A stretch of 64,000 bases of DNA from positions 8,183,001 through 8,247,000 of the forward strand of contig NZ_CP051006.1 of the NCBI RefSeq assembly GCF_014673495.1, in the 5' to 3' direction. Position 1 is the first letter of the stretch. The number at the start of each line of letters is the position of its first letter. Source of the DNA: Streptomyces griseofuscus (lineage in GTDB: Bacteria > Actinomycetota > Actinomycetes > Streptomycetales > Streptomycetaceae). A program made the translations under genes and the position numbers. Below the pieces are notes generated by a model. That model was not told the DNA's origin and searched no databases. It was given only the letters and a program-made list of their open reading frames with translations. Below, piece by piece: positions 1 through 8,820 of the stretch.

Positions 1-163
1 ATGTCGGCGACGGGGTCGGGGACCGACCTTCCGGACGGGTACGCGGGCCGCGGTTGCGGACTCGGCGTAATCGGTCACCGTTCCGCCGTCGGGCACGGCC
101 GAGTGCGCACAGCCCTTAGACTCGGCGCCCGTACCAGTCATGATCACTACGGGAAGGGACCCC
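1..163. other. Left edge, no supported gene
   Basis: This stretch lies upstream of the small gene at 164. A minus-strand frame beginning with ATG at 139 stays open to the window edge (46 codons) and could be the start of a divergent gene, but it has no Shine-Dalgarno sequence and I do not recognise the peptide. The plus-strand frame open from position 1 also shows no recognisable protein. Confidence 0.2.
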
Positions 164-370
164 ATGTTTCAGGACGCTCCGATCTACCACCAACTTGTCG
201 CGGAGCGTGGCGATGTACCTGCGCGCGTCCGGGACGCCGCGACGAGCATATTGCGTGAACTCGAACACGTGATGGGCGGAATGGCGTTGCCCGCTCTCTC
301 GACAAGCCCGCTGCCGATGCGGCAGCCTGACGCCTCTGCGCGAGCCGCGCTTCAGCTGCCCAGGTCGTAG
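164..370 (+). CDS. Small conserved Streptomyces hypothetical protein
   Basis: A 68-residue soluble protein beginning MFQDAPIYHQLVAERGDVP. Small proteins with this N-terminal pattern (MFQD.P.Y..L..ERGDVP) are common in Streptomyces and have no known function; that is a recollection of family appearance, not a search. ATG 164 is preceded by GGAAGGGA at suitable spacing. The C-terminal half is Pro/Ala-rich and low in complexity. No membrane segment or signal peptide is visible. It points away from the window edge and towards the convergent TetR remnant. Confidence 0.6.
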   Translation: MFQDAPIYHQLVAERGDVPARVRDAATSILRELEHVMGGMALPALSTSPLPMRQPDASARAALQLPRS

Positions 371-432
371 ACCGCTGCCGGGACGGGGGTGTTACGGGGC
401 GGATTCCTGTGTGCCGCACACAGGAACCGTGA

Positions 433-834
433 TCACGGGGCCGATCGCAGCGTCTGCCCGTGGGGCCGAAGCGCCGTGGGGACGCCCCCTCCCCGACCGG
501 ACCTCCGCCGTCGGCGCCTGGTGAGCTCGGCCACCGTGCGCCAGAGCCGGACGAAGCCCCGCCGCGCGATCTCCTGGCATTCGGCGTCTTCCAGCGCCCC
601 CGAGCCGTCGGCGGAACTGCGCGGAGCGGCCTCGGTCGCCCGGAAAGCGCGCTCGACGGCCGCCAGGAACAGGGCCCGCTTGCTGGGGAGCAGACGGAAC
701 AGGTAGCCCTGCGGGATTCCGGCGCCCTGCGCGATCGCCGTCGTCGACGCGCGGTCCTGTCCACAGCGACCGAGCTGCGTCACGGCGGCCCGTAGTACCG
801 CTTCTCGCCGCTGATCCGCGTTCTGCCTCGCCAT
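433..834 (-). pseudogene. TetR-family regulator, frameshifted and truncated
   Basis: The frame starts at ATG 834 (MARQNADQRREAVLRAA). Residues 1-60 form a typical TetR helix-turn-helix with the core TTAIAQGAGIPQGYLFRLLPSK. The ligand-binding part runs well to about residue 95 (RLWRTVAELT) and then becomes an Arg/Gly-rich tail unlike the family. An adjacent frame reads APTAEVRS just after this point, which suggests a small frameshift. The product is about 133 residues against the usual 180-210, so the dimerisation half is lost and it is probably not functional. No partner gene is evident. Confidence 0.6.
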
Positions 835-972
835 GGCCACCCTTCTCATCCATCCCGTAGGTGCCCCGCCCGGACAGTGCCTAGAGCCGGGCCACGACGA
901 GCGCCACGTCGTCGCGGCCGCCGCCGGCCACTCCGAGGCGGGCCAGGACGGTGTCGGCCACCTGTTCGGGAC

Positions 973-1002
973 CTAGGTGTGCTGTCCCGGGACGTTGGTG
1001 AC
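973..1002 (+). repeat. IS left end: CTAG duplication plus terminal inverted repeat
   Basis: CTAG at 973-976 is the target duplication. The left terminal repeat is 977-1002: GTGTGCTGT, eight less conserved bases, then GTTGGTGAC. Both nine-base blocks occur in inverted orientation, with the same spacing, at the right end. Confidence 0.9.
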
Positions 1003-2045
1003 ACGCGTGCTGGGTGCTTGAACAGGTGAGGGCCTTCTGGGTTCGGTGTGAATTGCGACATCTGCACCAACGCCCAGGAGGCCCTCGTGTCCCACCGTAA
1101 TGCCCCGCTGACTCCGACCGGCAGGCTGCGTCTGGCCCGGTGTGTCGTGGACGACGGCTGGCCGCTGCGGCAGGCCGCGGAACGCTTCCAGGTCAGCCAT
1201 ACGACCGCCGCCCGCTGGGCGAACCGCTACCGGCAACTGGGCGAGGCCGCAATGCACGACCGCTCCAGCCGCCCGCACAACAGCCCGCGCCAGACTCCTG
1301 CCGCGGTCGAGCTGCAAGTCGTGCGGCTTCGGCGCCAGCACCGGATCGGGCCGGTGCGGCTGGCCGCCCGAGCCGGTGTCGCCGCTTCCACCGCCCACCG
1401 CATCCTGGCCCGGCACGGCCTGCCCGCCCTGGCCGCCACGGACCGGGCCACCGGCGAGCCCATCCGCCGCTACGAACGCTCCCGGCCCGGCGAACTGGTC
1501 CACATCGACGTCAAGAAACTCGGCCGCATCCCCGACGGCGGCGGCCACAAAGTCCTCGGCCGGGCGGCCGGCAGCCCGAACAAGGACCGCCGCAACGGAG
1601 CCGGCTACGCCTACCTGCACACCGCCCTGGACGACCACACCCGCCTCGCCTACACCGAAGACCTGCCCGACGAAACCGCCGCCACCTGCGCCGGCTTCCT
1701 GCGGCGAGCAGTCGCCTGGTTCGCCGAATGCGGCATGACCGTCGAACGCGTCCTGACCGACAACGCCTGGGCCTACACCAAGAACACCTGGCGCGACACC
1801 TGCCGCGACCTGGGTATCAGCCCCCGCTGGACCCGGCCCTGGCGCCCGCAGACCAACGGCAAGGTCGAACGCTTCCACCGCACCCTGCTCGACGAATGGG
1901 CCTACCACCGGCCCTACACCTCAGACGCCGAACGACAGGCCGCGTTTCCCGACTGGCTCGACTGGTACAACTACCACCGACCCCACACCGGCATCAGCGG
2001 CCAACCACCCGCCAGCCGCGTCACCAACCTGTCCGAACAGCACAC
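977..2045 (+). mobile_element. IS481-family insertion sequence, 1069 bp
   Basis: A complete insertion sequence with one transposase gene and 26-bp terminal repeats made of two perfect 9-bp blocks around 8 diverged bases. It is flanked by a 4-bp CTAG duplication at 973-976 and 2046-2049. Size, single DDE transposase and CTAG target fit the IS481 family as known in actinobacteria. It sits inside a SpoIIE-type phosphatase gene, antisense to that gene. Intact ends, an intact transposase and a perfectly rejoinable host gene suggest it is potentially still active. Confidence 0.92.
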
Positions 2046-2049
2046 CTAG
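1087..2049 (+). CDS. IS481-family DDE transposase
   Basis: A 320-residue transposase that cuts and joins the IS ends. Residues ~1-95 carry helix-turn-helix domains (RQAAERFQVSHTTAARWANR). The rve integrase core follows, with the catalytic triad in HIDVKKLGRI, VLTDNAWAYT and KVERFHRTLLDEW, followed by YNYHRPHTGI typical of the family. I chose GTG 1087 because AGGAGG lies at 1076-1081 with five-base spacing and the resulting N-terminus (MSHRNAPLT) fits IS481 transposases; ATG 1048 would add 13 residues. The stop codon TAG (2047-2049) lies outside the IS, within the CTAG target duplication. Confidence 0.93.
   Translation: MSHRNAPLTPTGRLRLARCVVDDGWPLRQAAERFQVSHTTAARWANRYRQLGEAAMHDRSSRPHNSPRQTPAAVELQVVRLRRQHRIGPVRLAARAGVAASTAHRILARHGLPALAATDRATGEPIRRYERSRPGELVHIDVKKLGRIPDGGGHKVLGRAAGSPNKDRRNGAGYAYLHTALDDHTRLAYTEDLPDETAATCAGFLRRAVAWFAECGMTVERVLTDNAWAYTKNTWRDTCRDLGISPRWTRPWRPQTNGKVERFHRTLLDEWAYHRPYTSDAERQAAFPDWLDWYNYHRPHTGISGQPPASRVTNLSEQHT
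2020..2049 (+). repeat. IS right end: terminal inverted repeat plus CTAG duplication
   Basis: GTCACCAAC (2020-2028) and ACAGCACAC (2037-2045) are the exact reverse complements of the two left-end blocks, separated by eight bases as on the left. CTAG at 2046-2049 is the second target copy and supplies the transposase stop codon. Confidence 0.9.
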
Positions 2050-3354
2050 GCGGCTGCACTCGGACAGGGTGTCGATCAGGCGGTTCAGGCCGGTGTCGAT
2101 GTCCTCGTCACGGCGTTCGATGAGCCCGTCGGTGTACAGCACCAGGGTGTCGCCCGGCTTGTAGTGGAGGCTGGCCTGCGGGCGGGGCACATGCTGCGGC
2201 CGGGCGCCCAGCGGTGGGTCGGTCGCCTGGTCCAGCAGCTCGGTGCGGCCGTCGGTGTGCACCAGGATCGGGGGCAGGTGTCCGGCGCTGCTGTAGGTGA
2301 TCAGCTGGCTCCGCCGGTCGATGATGGCCTCTCCCGCGGTCGTGCCCAGCGCATCTTCGATCGACCGGGCGTACAGGCCCAGCACCTCCAGAGCCTGCGC
2401 GGGGCGCGCGAGGGCGCGTACGGCCGCCGACAGGGCGCTGCGCAGCATGCCCATGACCGCGGCGGCCCGCAGGCCATGGCCGATGACATCGCCGACGGCC
2501 AGCGCCAGCTGGTCCGGGGGGATGTCGACGACGTCGTACCAGTCGCCGCACACATTCAGCGAACCGACCGCCGGCTGGTAGCGCACCACCACGTCCTGGG
2601 AGTGATGTGCCAGGTCGGGAGTGTGCAGCATGGCCTCCTGCAAGGTGACGGCGACCTCGCGCTCGCGGGTGTGGGCCTGGCGCAGTTCCTCGTTCAGCCG
2701 CTGAAGCTCCCGCGCTCGCGCGTACAGCTCCGCCTCCAGCGACTCGGCTGCCTCCAGCTTCTCGCCCACCCGGACGCCTGCGGGGCGGGTCGCCTGATGG
2801 GCCTTGACGAACGCGGTGACGTCCTCGCCCCGGTGGATGATCCACGCCACCTGTCCGTCCGGGCCGAGGACGGGGGTGTTCACCAGGGACCACCAGCGTT
2901 CCTCGAAGATGCCGGGGCGGTGCGGGACGGGGATGTCGTACTTCTCGAGCGGCATCGTGTCCGGCCTTCGGGTGGCCAGCACCCGGCGCAGGGAGGCGTT
3001 CATGTTCCCCACCCCGTCGGCGTCCGGATCACCGGCGTTGTCGGGGAACGCCTGCGAGATGTGCCGGCCCACCAGGTCGTCCCGCGTCCGGCCGGTGGTC
3101 TCCAGGTAGGCGCGATTGACGTCCACGATCACCAGATCCGGGCCCAGCACCAGACAAGGGGTCGGGACGGCCGCGAACAGGGCCGCGTGATCCACTTCTG
3201 CCGCCATCTCGCCGCTCCTCGTACCCGCTGCCGCCGGTGCCCTGCCCCCAACCTAGGCCGCGACCGCCGGGTCCGCCCGGTCGGCCTCACCCGCTCGGCC
3301 GCTGTCTCCGTCCCGGGTGCCCCTTCGTGGGCGCGAGGCCGCCTGCGCCGGAGC

Positions 3355-3852
3355 TCAGCACGACGCGTTGTAGTCCGGCTCGGGGCGGGTGGGAAGGGAC
3401 CACGGGGACCAGGTGCCGCCGGCGGAGCGTGTGCGGTGCCAGGGGTTGCCGTCGGTGCCGGTGACGACGATCGAGAACACCCAGCCGCCGTCGCTCGCGT
3501 CCCAGATGGAGATCCCGCTCCGCGTGACGCCGCCCATCGACTCCCAGCCGTACCAACTGCCGTCGGGCAGACTCCAGTTCGTCCACGCCGCGCGGTCGGT
3601 GCCGATGACGAACGCCTGCTCCGTGCCGTTCGGGAGCGGCTCGGACGTCACCGGTGCAGCCGCAGTTGTAGGTCTTGCCCATGAGCTTGCAGGTGTCGGC
3701 CTGGGCCGGCGCGGCGGCGATGCCGGGTCCGCGTACGACAGTTCCGCCTGTGCTTCCGCATCGTCCGGCACCACTCGACCGTGATCGACTTCCGCTGCCC
3801 GGTGAAGGAGAACCAGCCCCGGACACCGCCGCGGACCGGAACCTCGACCCAC
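3355..3852 (-). pseudogene. Secreted lectin-like (PLL-type repeat) protein, frameshifted
   Basis: The C-terminal ~95 residues look real. They contain two repeats of the kind seen in PLL/tachylectin-like beta-propellers (FVIGTDRAAWTNW... WYGWESMGG, then VVTGTDGNPWHRTRSAGG), ending PEPDYNASC. Upstream, the matching N-terminus lies in another frame: a signal-peptide-like end AAAPAQA followed by DTCKLMGKTYNCGC. At least one frameshift near 3665 therefore separates secretion signal from repeats. A further Trp-rich fragment (WVEVPVRGGVRGWFSF) sits in a third frame. I read this as a decayed secreted carbohydrate-binding protein. Confidence 0.5.
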
Positions 3853-3858
3853 GTGCGG

Positions 3859-4443
3859 CTACTTCTGCCTGTGCTCCGTCCAGCCCTTGTCCAGCAGGTC
3901 GAAGACCCGGTCGAGGGCGGTGCCGGGATCCTTCGAGCCGCGGACGAGGACGGGTGCCTCCAGGGCGAAGTGGGCCAGGGCGCGGCAGCTCGGGTCGTCC
4001 GCGGGCAGCCCGGCGTCGTCGGCGATCGCCGCGGCCAGGGCGTGCTCGTGTCGTAGCCACATCCGGCGGGCGTACTCGCGCAGGGCCGGGGTGGTGTCGA
4101 CCAGGCGCAGGAAGTCGTCGAAGCGGGGGTCGTCGTGGACCCGCCGGGAGTGCTCGCCCAGCAGCAGCCGGTGCAGGGCCCGCGGTACGGACTGGCCGGC
4201 GGGGCGCTCGCGGACGGCCGCGACCAGGGCCGCCTCGCGGTCCACGTCCTGGTCGAAGACCAGCGCCTCCTTGCCGTCGGGGAAGTGCTTGAAGAGCGTC
4301 GTCACCGAGACGTCGGCCGCGTCGGCGATCTCGCGCACCCCGACCTCGTCGTACCCCCGCTCGGAGAACAGCCGCAGCGCGGCGTCCGCGAGGGCCTGGC
4401 GGGTGGCTGCCTTCTTGCGCTCTCGGCGCCCCATCTCGGTCAC
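3859..4443 (-). CDS. TetR/AcrR-family transcriptional regulator
   Basis: A 194-residue regulator. The HTH spans residues ~10-57 (TRQALADAALRLFSERGYDE, VSVTTLFKHFPDGKEAL). The C-terminal half is helical and of normal length. The gene is transcribed divergently from a flavin monooxygenase starting at 4570, so it most likely represses that gene and itself until a substrate binds. GTG 4443 has AAGGTG five bases upstream; ATG 4434 is an alternative. The intergenic DNA is unusually AT-rich for this genome. Confidence 0.85.
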   Translation of the reverse strand: MTEMGRRERKKAATRQALADAALRLFSERGYDEVGVREIADAADVSVTTLFKHFPDGKEALVFDQDVDREAALVAAVRERPAGQSVPRALHRLLLGEHSRRVHDDPRFDDFLRLVDTTPALREYARRMWLRHEHALAAAIADDAGLPADDPSCRALAHFALEAPVLVRGSKDPGTALDRVFDLLDKGWTEHRQK

Positions 4444-4477
4444 CAGGTCACCTTATCGCGATCGTGGAGCGAATTAG

Positions 4478-4501
4478 AAAGTTAAGCTGTTACGCTTTTT
4501 T
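4478..4501. promoter_or_regulatory. AT-rich imperfect palindrome, possible TetR operator
   Basis: Between the divergent TetR and monooxygenase genes lies AAGTTAAGC TGTTAC GCTTTTTT, an imperfect inverted repeat (AAGC/GCTT core with flanking A/T runs) in an AT-rich island. Position and composition fit a TetR operator overlapping the two promoters, but the symmetry is weak. Confidence 0.35.
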
Positions 4502-4569
4502 AGCGGTTGCACCCAGCTGGGTGCTGTCGCGACTCGTTCGCGACCCGTGCCACCCGAGGGAAAGTCCCG

Positions 4570-5817
4570 ATGACGAACAGCACACCCCGAAGCACACCCC
4601 GGATCTGCGTGATCGGCGGGGGCCCCGCCGGTCTGACCTGCGCCCGCGTCCTGCAAGGACACGGCATCGAGGTCACGGTGTACGACGCCGACGAGGCCGT
4701 GGACTCCCGCGATCCCGGCGGCACGCTCGACCTGCACGCCGACTCCGGACAGATCGCCCTTGAGGACGCCGGGCTGCTCGACGCCTTCTTGGCGCGGGCC
4801 CGGCCGGAGGGGCAGGCCAAGACCCGCCGCGACCACCACGGCGCGGTCCTGGCGGAGTTCACCCCGAGCCCCGGCGACGAGGCCGCGCCGGAGATCGACC
4901 GCGGCCGGCTGCGCCGTATGCTCTTCGACCACCTGAGGCCCGGCACCGTTCGCTGGGGCCACCGGCTGGTCCGTGTGAACCCGCTCGGCGACGGCGGACA
5001 CCTCCTGGAGTTCGCCGACGGCACCACCGCGCCGGCCGACCTGGTGATCGGCGCCGACGGGGCGTGGTCGAAGGTCCGCCCCCTGGTCAGCGACGCCGCC
5101 CCGCGGCACCTCGGGGTCTGCTTCCTGGACGCCCGGTTCGACGAGGTCGACGCACGTCACCCCGAGGTCGCCGCGATCGTCGGCGCCGGCCATCTGTTCT
5201 CCAACGACAACGACGGCCGCGCGGTGATCCTCCAGCGCAACGGCGACGGCGTGGTCCGCGGCTACATCGCGTTCCGCGCCGCACCGGACTGGCACATCGC
5301 GGCCGGTGTGGACCTCACCGACCGAGAGAGCATCCGCGCCCATCTCCTACGGGAGTTCGGCCACTGGTCGCCGGCCATGCGCACGCTGATCGCCCGCAAC
5401 GACGGCGACTACGTGCCCCGGTCCTTCTGGGCGCTGCCCGCCCCGCTCACCTGGGACCATGTCCCCGGAGTCACACTGATCGGGGACGCGGCCCATCTGA
5501 TGGCACCCTTCGGCGGCCACGGCGCCAACCTCGCGATGCTGGACGGCGCGGAACTGGCGCACGCCGTCAGCCGTGCGGTCGGACCCGAACCGGCGGCCGC
5601 TCTCGACGAGGCGGTCGCCCGTTACGAGTCGGCCATGTTCGCTCGCTCCGGAGAGCTGGCCGCGAGCTCCAACGATGCCCTGGTACGGTTCTTCGCCACC
5701 ACCGACGAGCCGGATCTGCCGCCGGACCACGAGCAGGAGCACCGGGACTACCTCGCCCGGGCGGAGGCGTACCGGCGGGAGCGGGCCCGGGACAGGGGCG
5801 AGCGGGCCGAGGCGTAG
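4570..5817 (+). CDS. TetX-like FAD-dependent monooxygenase
   Basis: A 415-residue class A flavin monooxygenase. The N-terminal FAD-binding Rossmann motif is VIGGGPAGLTCARVL (residues ~13-27). A central DLVIGADGAWSKVR and the ribityl-binding GDAAHLMAPFGGHGAN near residue 310 complete the family signature. The architecture resembles Tet(X) and related NADPH-dependent hydroxylases, which oxidise aromatic substrates including antibiotics; whether this one acts on a drug cannot be told. It is divergent from a TetR gene, implying substrate-induced expression. ATG 4570 follows GAGGGAAAG. A methyltransferase lies 107 bases downstream and may be co-transcribed. Confidence 0.85.
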   Translation: MTNSTPRSTPRICVIGGGPAGLTCARVLQGHGIEVTVYDADEAVDSRDPGGTLDLHADSGQIALEDAGLLDAFLARARPEGQAKTRRDHHGAVLAEFTPSPGDEAAPEIDRGRLRRMLFDHLRPGTVRWGHRLVRVNPLGDGGHLLEFADGTTAPADLVIGADGAWSKVRPLVSDAAPRHLGVCFLDARFDEVDARHPEVAAIVGAGHLFSNDNDGRAVILQRNGDGVVRGYIAFRAAPDWHIAAGVDLTDRESIRAHLLREFGHWSPAMRTLIARNDGDYVPRSFWALPAPLTWDHVPGVTLIGDAAHLMAPFGGHGANLAMLDGAELAHAVSRAVGPEPAAALDEAVARYESAMFARSGELAASSNDALVRFFATTDEPDLPPDHEQEHRDYLARAEAYRRERARDRGERAEA

Positions 5818-5924
5818 CACGCGTCCGGCGGATCATGGGCCGACCCAGAGCCGGACCGAGGCTGGGGTCGGCCGGTGCCCTGATCGTATTGACCGGCCCC
5901 GGCGGGCAGTGGTGGAGTCGGCAC

Positions 5925-6665
5925 GTGGAGAGCATCCCCGCCAACCGGCGGCTCTGGAACCGGATCAGTGGCGCCTATCAGCATGAGCACGACCCGCGCA
6001 TCGGCGCCGCACCGCGGCTGTGGGGCATGTACTCCATCCCCGACGCGCACCTGCACGCCCTGGGCGACGTCACCGGCAAGCGTGTCCTCGAACTCGGCTG
6101 CGGCGCCGGTCAGTGGTCCAGGGCGCTCGCCGCCGAGGGCGCCACCGTGGTCGGGCTCGACCTGTCCGAGGCCCAACTCGCCGCGGCCGCCCGCGCGATG
6201 GGAACGGTCCGCCCTCCGCTGGTGCAAGGCGCCGCCGAACAACTCCCGTTCGCCGCCGACAGCTTCGACCTGGTGTTCTGCGACTTCGGCGGGCTCAGCT
6301 GGGCGCCCCCGCACCTGGCCGTCCCGCAGGCCGCACGCGTCTTGCGCCCAGGCGGGCGCCTGGTGTTCAACGTCGCCAGCCCGTGGTTCGAGGCGTGCTA
6401 CGACGAAGCCGCAGCCCGCGTGACCACGACGCTGCGGCAGGACTACTTCGGGCTGAACACCATCGCCGAAGGCGACGGCGCGACCAGCTATCAACTCACC
6501 TACGGCGACTGGGTCAAGGTCCTGCGTGGCGCGGGTCTCGTCATCGACGACCTCATCGAGCCGCGGCCCGAACTCGGAACACCCAACGGCTACAACGAAA
6601 CCGACCCACCCGACTGGGCACACCGCTGGCCGGCCGAACTGCTCTGGGTGACCCACAAGCCGTAA
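5925..6665 (+). CDS. Class I SAM-dependent methyltransferase
   Basis: A 246-residue methyltransferase. Motif I is RVLELGCGAGQWSRAL (residues ~49-64), motif II is VVGLDLSEAQL, and post-motif LPFAADSFDLVFCDFG and ARVLRPGGRLVFNV follow: the methyltransferase-11 fold of small-molecule O/N/C-methylases. The region FGLNTIAEGDGATSYQLTYG before the last third may form a substrate cap. The start is uncertain: GTG 5925 (MESIPANRRLWNRIS) fits the alignment start of such proteins, although the ribosome site is poor. It follows the monooxygenase on the same strand and could methylate a hydroxyl made by it, which is inference from order only. Confidence 0.82.
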   Translation: MESIPANRRLWNRISGAYQHEHDPRIGAAPRLWGMYSIPDAHLHALGDVTGKRVLELGCGAGQWSRALAAEGATVVGLDLSEAQLAAAARAMGTVRPPLVQGAAEQLPFAADSFDLVFCDFGGLSWAPPHLAVPQAARVLRPGGRLVFNVASPWFEACYDEAAARVTTTLRQDYFGLNTIAEGDGATSYQLTYGDWVKVLRGAGLVIDDLIEPRPELGTPNGYNETDPPDWAHRWPAELLWVTHKP

Positions 6666-6680
6666 CTCACGGGGTGGTCG

Positions 6681-7110
6681 TCAGCCGACCTCTGCCTCTG
6701 CGATCAGTGCGTCAAGTGCCGTGCGCAGCCCGGACAGTTCGGCCGGGGTGGGGTCGGCCGGTTCGGGTGCCACAAGTGCGGCGGGGTTCAGCACGGGGGT
6801 GGTGTCCGCGGGGGCGGGTGCGTCCGTGGCACGGGCGAGGAGCGGGGTCAAGTCGGGCGGCGCGGTGGTCGGCCCAGCTGTCCGCGAAGCCGAACCAGAG
6901 CAGGATCCGCCGGTCGTGGTCCACGAGTGCGGCACCTTCGCACCACACGTCGTCGAGCCATTCCTCGATCTTCCGCTGGGCGCGGAAACAGCGCGTCGCC
7001 GCGGCGGGACCGGGCAGCAGATCGTCGACCACCCGGCCTGCGGCCCAGTGCGAGAAGTACCGCTGCCAGGCGCCGTTCTCCACCACCACGTACTGCGCTC
7101 GTGCTCCCAT
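6681..7110 (-). pseudogene. Hypothetical protein gene with internal frameshift
   Basis: The reading starts at 7110 with MGARAQYVVVENGAWQRYFS and continues clearly through EEWLDDVWCEGAALVDHDRR and ILLWFGFADSW, a pattern I associate with small uncharacterised streptomycete proteins. From about residue 80 this frame turns into Arg/Pro-rich nonsense, while the next frame gives plausible sequence (LTPLLARATDAPAPADT... LRTALDALIAEAEVG) to a stop at 6681. A frameshift near 6865-6890 therefore breaks the gene. The function is unknown. It is convergent with the upstream methyltransferase. Confidence 0.5.
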
Positions 7111-7180
7111 GACCGGCGAGGCTAGCGCCGCCGGGCGATGGGCGACGAACGCTTTTCAGGTGGCCGACCCGGGCTCCTCC

Positions 7181-8638
7181 TCACATCCGGGACGGCTTCT
7201 CCGCGTTGAAGAGCCAGGTGTCGAAAAGCCCGGTCAGGTCCTTCCCGGACGTGGTCTCGCACAGGGCGACGAACTGCCGGGTGTCGGCGTTGCCGTGTCG
7301 GTGCCGGCGCGTCCAGGTGCGGAGTATGTCGAAGAAGACCTCGTCGCCGACGGCCTCGCGCACCTTGTGTACGACCATGGCGCCGCGGCCGTAGACGGGC
7401 GGGTCGGAAACGCGCCCACCGCTGGGCGGTTCGGCGGGCGGGAAGGCCCAGATGCCCTCGGCCTCGTCGTCCGTGCCGTCGTAGAAGTCCGCGAAGATCT
7501 CGTCTGCGCTCCTGCCGCCCCGCTTCTCCTCCCACAGCCACTCCGCGTAGGTGGCCATGCCCTCGCTGAGCCACATGTCCTTCCACGACCTCGGGGTCAC
7601 GGAGTCGCCGAACCACTGGTGCGCCAACTCGTGGACGAGCAGGGTCTCGTCCGGAGCCCCGGCGAAGTAGGGCTTGGTCTGGGTCTCCAGGGCGTAGCCG
7701 AGTTCGGGAAGGTGGTCGACGACGGCGCCGGTCGAGGAGAAGGGGTAGGGACCGAAGAGTTCGCCGGCCCAGTCGACGATCTCGGGCACCAAGTGCGGCA
7801 CGGCCCGGGCGCCTTCGGACTCGTCGGGGTCGACGGCGACGTAGACCGGCAGGCGGTCGCGTGTCCGGCTCTCGTGGATCTCGAAGTAGCCGACGGAGAC
7901 ATGGGCGAGATAGCTCGCCATGGGTTCCGCGGTGCGCCAGTGCCGTGTCACCGTCTCGCCCTTGTCCTTCTCCGCGACCAGCTCCCCATTGCTCACCGCG
8001 TCGTAGAAGTCGCCGTCCTCGTCCTTGGGGACGGTGACCGATATGTCGAACGTGGCTTTGTCCGACGGGTGATGGTTGCCCGGGAACCAGGTCATGGAGC
8101 CGGTCGGCTGACCCAGGGCGGTCGAGCCGTCATCGGTCTCGATCCAGCCTTCCAGACCTCCGTCGTCGCCTTTGAGCGTTCGCGGGGTGCCGTCGTACGT
8201 GACGACTGCCTCGAAGATCTCGTCGTTCTTCAATGCCTTCGCCGGGGTGACGACCAACTCGTCGCCCGAACGGGAGAATCGGGCTTTCGACCCCTGCACC
8301 GTCGCGGTGCGTACCCGCAGGCCCGACAGGTCCAGGTCGAAGCGGCTCAGATTCTGGGTGGCCCGTGCCGTGATGACCGCCGTGCCCTTCAGATGGTTGG
8401 TCTCCGGTGTGTAATCCAGCGTCAGCCCGTAATGTGTCACGTCGTAGCCGCCATTGCCGAGCGTCGGGAAGAGCCGGTCACCCACTCCGGCGGCGCCGGG
8501 CTTCGCGGCCGCGGCAATACCGCCCCCCGGCGCGGAACCGGCGCAGGACGTCGTCATGGCCAGAATCAGCACCGCCGGCGGAGCCCAGCCGGACAGGGAA
8601 CGCCGGGGCCGGCGGGCAGGTGCTGTGCGAGGTTTCAT
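7181..8638 (-). CDS. Secreted M1-family zinc aminopeptidase
   Basis: A 485-residue metallopeptidase. The zinc site HELAH is at residues 336-340, with the third ligand Glu359 in LSEGMATYAEW (HEXXH-X18-E, gluzincin M1). An N-terminal Arg-rich stretch plus a hydrophobic segment ending MTTSC at Cys32 suggests export, possibly as a lipoprotein, though the lipobox is atypical. It resembles the short bacterial M1 enzymes that lack the long C-terminal helical domain. ATG 8638 is preceded by GGGAGAA; an in-frame upstream start exists but lacks a ribosome site. It is divergent from the P450 operon at 9011. Confidence 0.88.
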   Translation of the reverse strand: MKPRTAPARRPRRSLSGWAPPAVLILAMTTSCAGSAPGGGIAAAAKPGAAGVGDRLFPTLGNGGYDVTHYGLTLDYTPETNHLKGTAVITARATQNLSRFDLDLSGLRVRTATVQGSKARFSRSGDELVVTPAKALKNDEIFEAVVTYDGTPRTLKGDDGGLEGWIETDDGSTALGQPTGSMTWFPGNHHPSDKATFDISVTVPKDEDGDFYDAVSNGELVAEKDKGETVTRHWRTAEPMASYLAHVSVGYFEIHESRTRDRLPVYVAVDPDESEGARAVPHLVPEIVDWAGELFGPYPFSSTGAVVDHLPELGYALETQTKPYFAGAPDETLLVHELAHQWFGDSVTPRSWKDMWLSEGMATYAEWLWEEKRGGRSADEIFADFYDGTDDEAEGIWAFPPAEPPSGGRVSDPPVYGRGAMVVHKVREAVGDEVFFDILRTWTRRHRHGNADTRQFVALCETTSGKDLTGLFDTWLFNAEKPSRM

Positions 8639-8820
8639 CCCGTTTCTCCCGTCGACTGCGGCACGCGAGATGTCAGAAGCTCCGCATCGCCCCACGGTTG
8701 CCTCAAGGTTGGTAAAAATCCAGCGGGTTGCCGATGGAGGCACCTGCGGTGTCGCCGAATTCTCGTGGAGTTGCCCGGCCTTTCGCGTTCGGTATTCGAC
8801 GCGCGGGCCTTCAACTCGCT

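Larger units (their letters stand above)
881..3207 (-). pseudogene. PAS/SpoIIE-type PP2C phosphatase split by an IS element
   Basis: The gene starts at ATG 3207 after GAGGAG. Residues ~10-130 form a PAS sensor domain (PTPCLVLGPDLVIVDVNRAY), ~145-190 a coiled coil, and ~205 onward a SpoIIE-type PP2C phosphatase domain with metal-binding motifs (CGDWYDVV, AVGDVIGHG, LYTDGLIERRD). Such proteins dephosphorylate anti-anti-sigma factors in partner-switching cascades. After residue 386 (TLSECSR) the frame enters the IS. The missing last 31 codons lie at 881-975 (LGPEQVADTVLARLGV... to ARL-stop). Removing the IS and one CTAG copy restores one 417-residue frame without a base change, so the disruption looks recent. 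The stump now ends in about 42 antisense IS residues. Confidence 0.9.

Noticed and set aside
1..139. Minus-strand gene starting at 139 and leaving the window
   Set aside because: Open but too short to judge, without a ribosome site or recognisable sequence.
1921..2045. C-terminal 42 residues of the interrupted phosphatase frame as a new domain
   Set aside because: They are encoded by the antisense strand of the IS and are absent from the restored gene.
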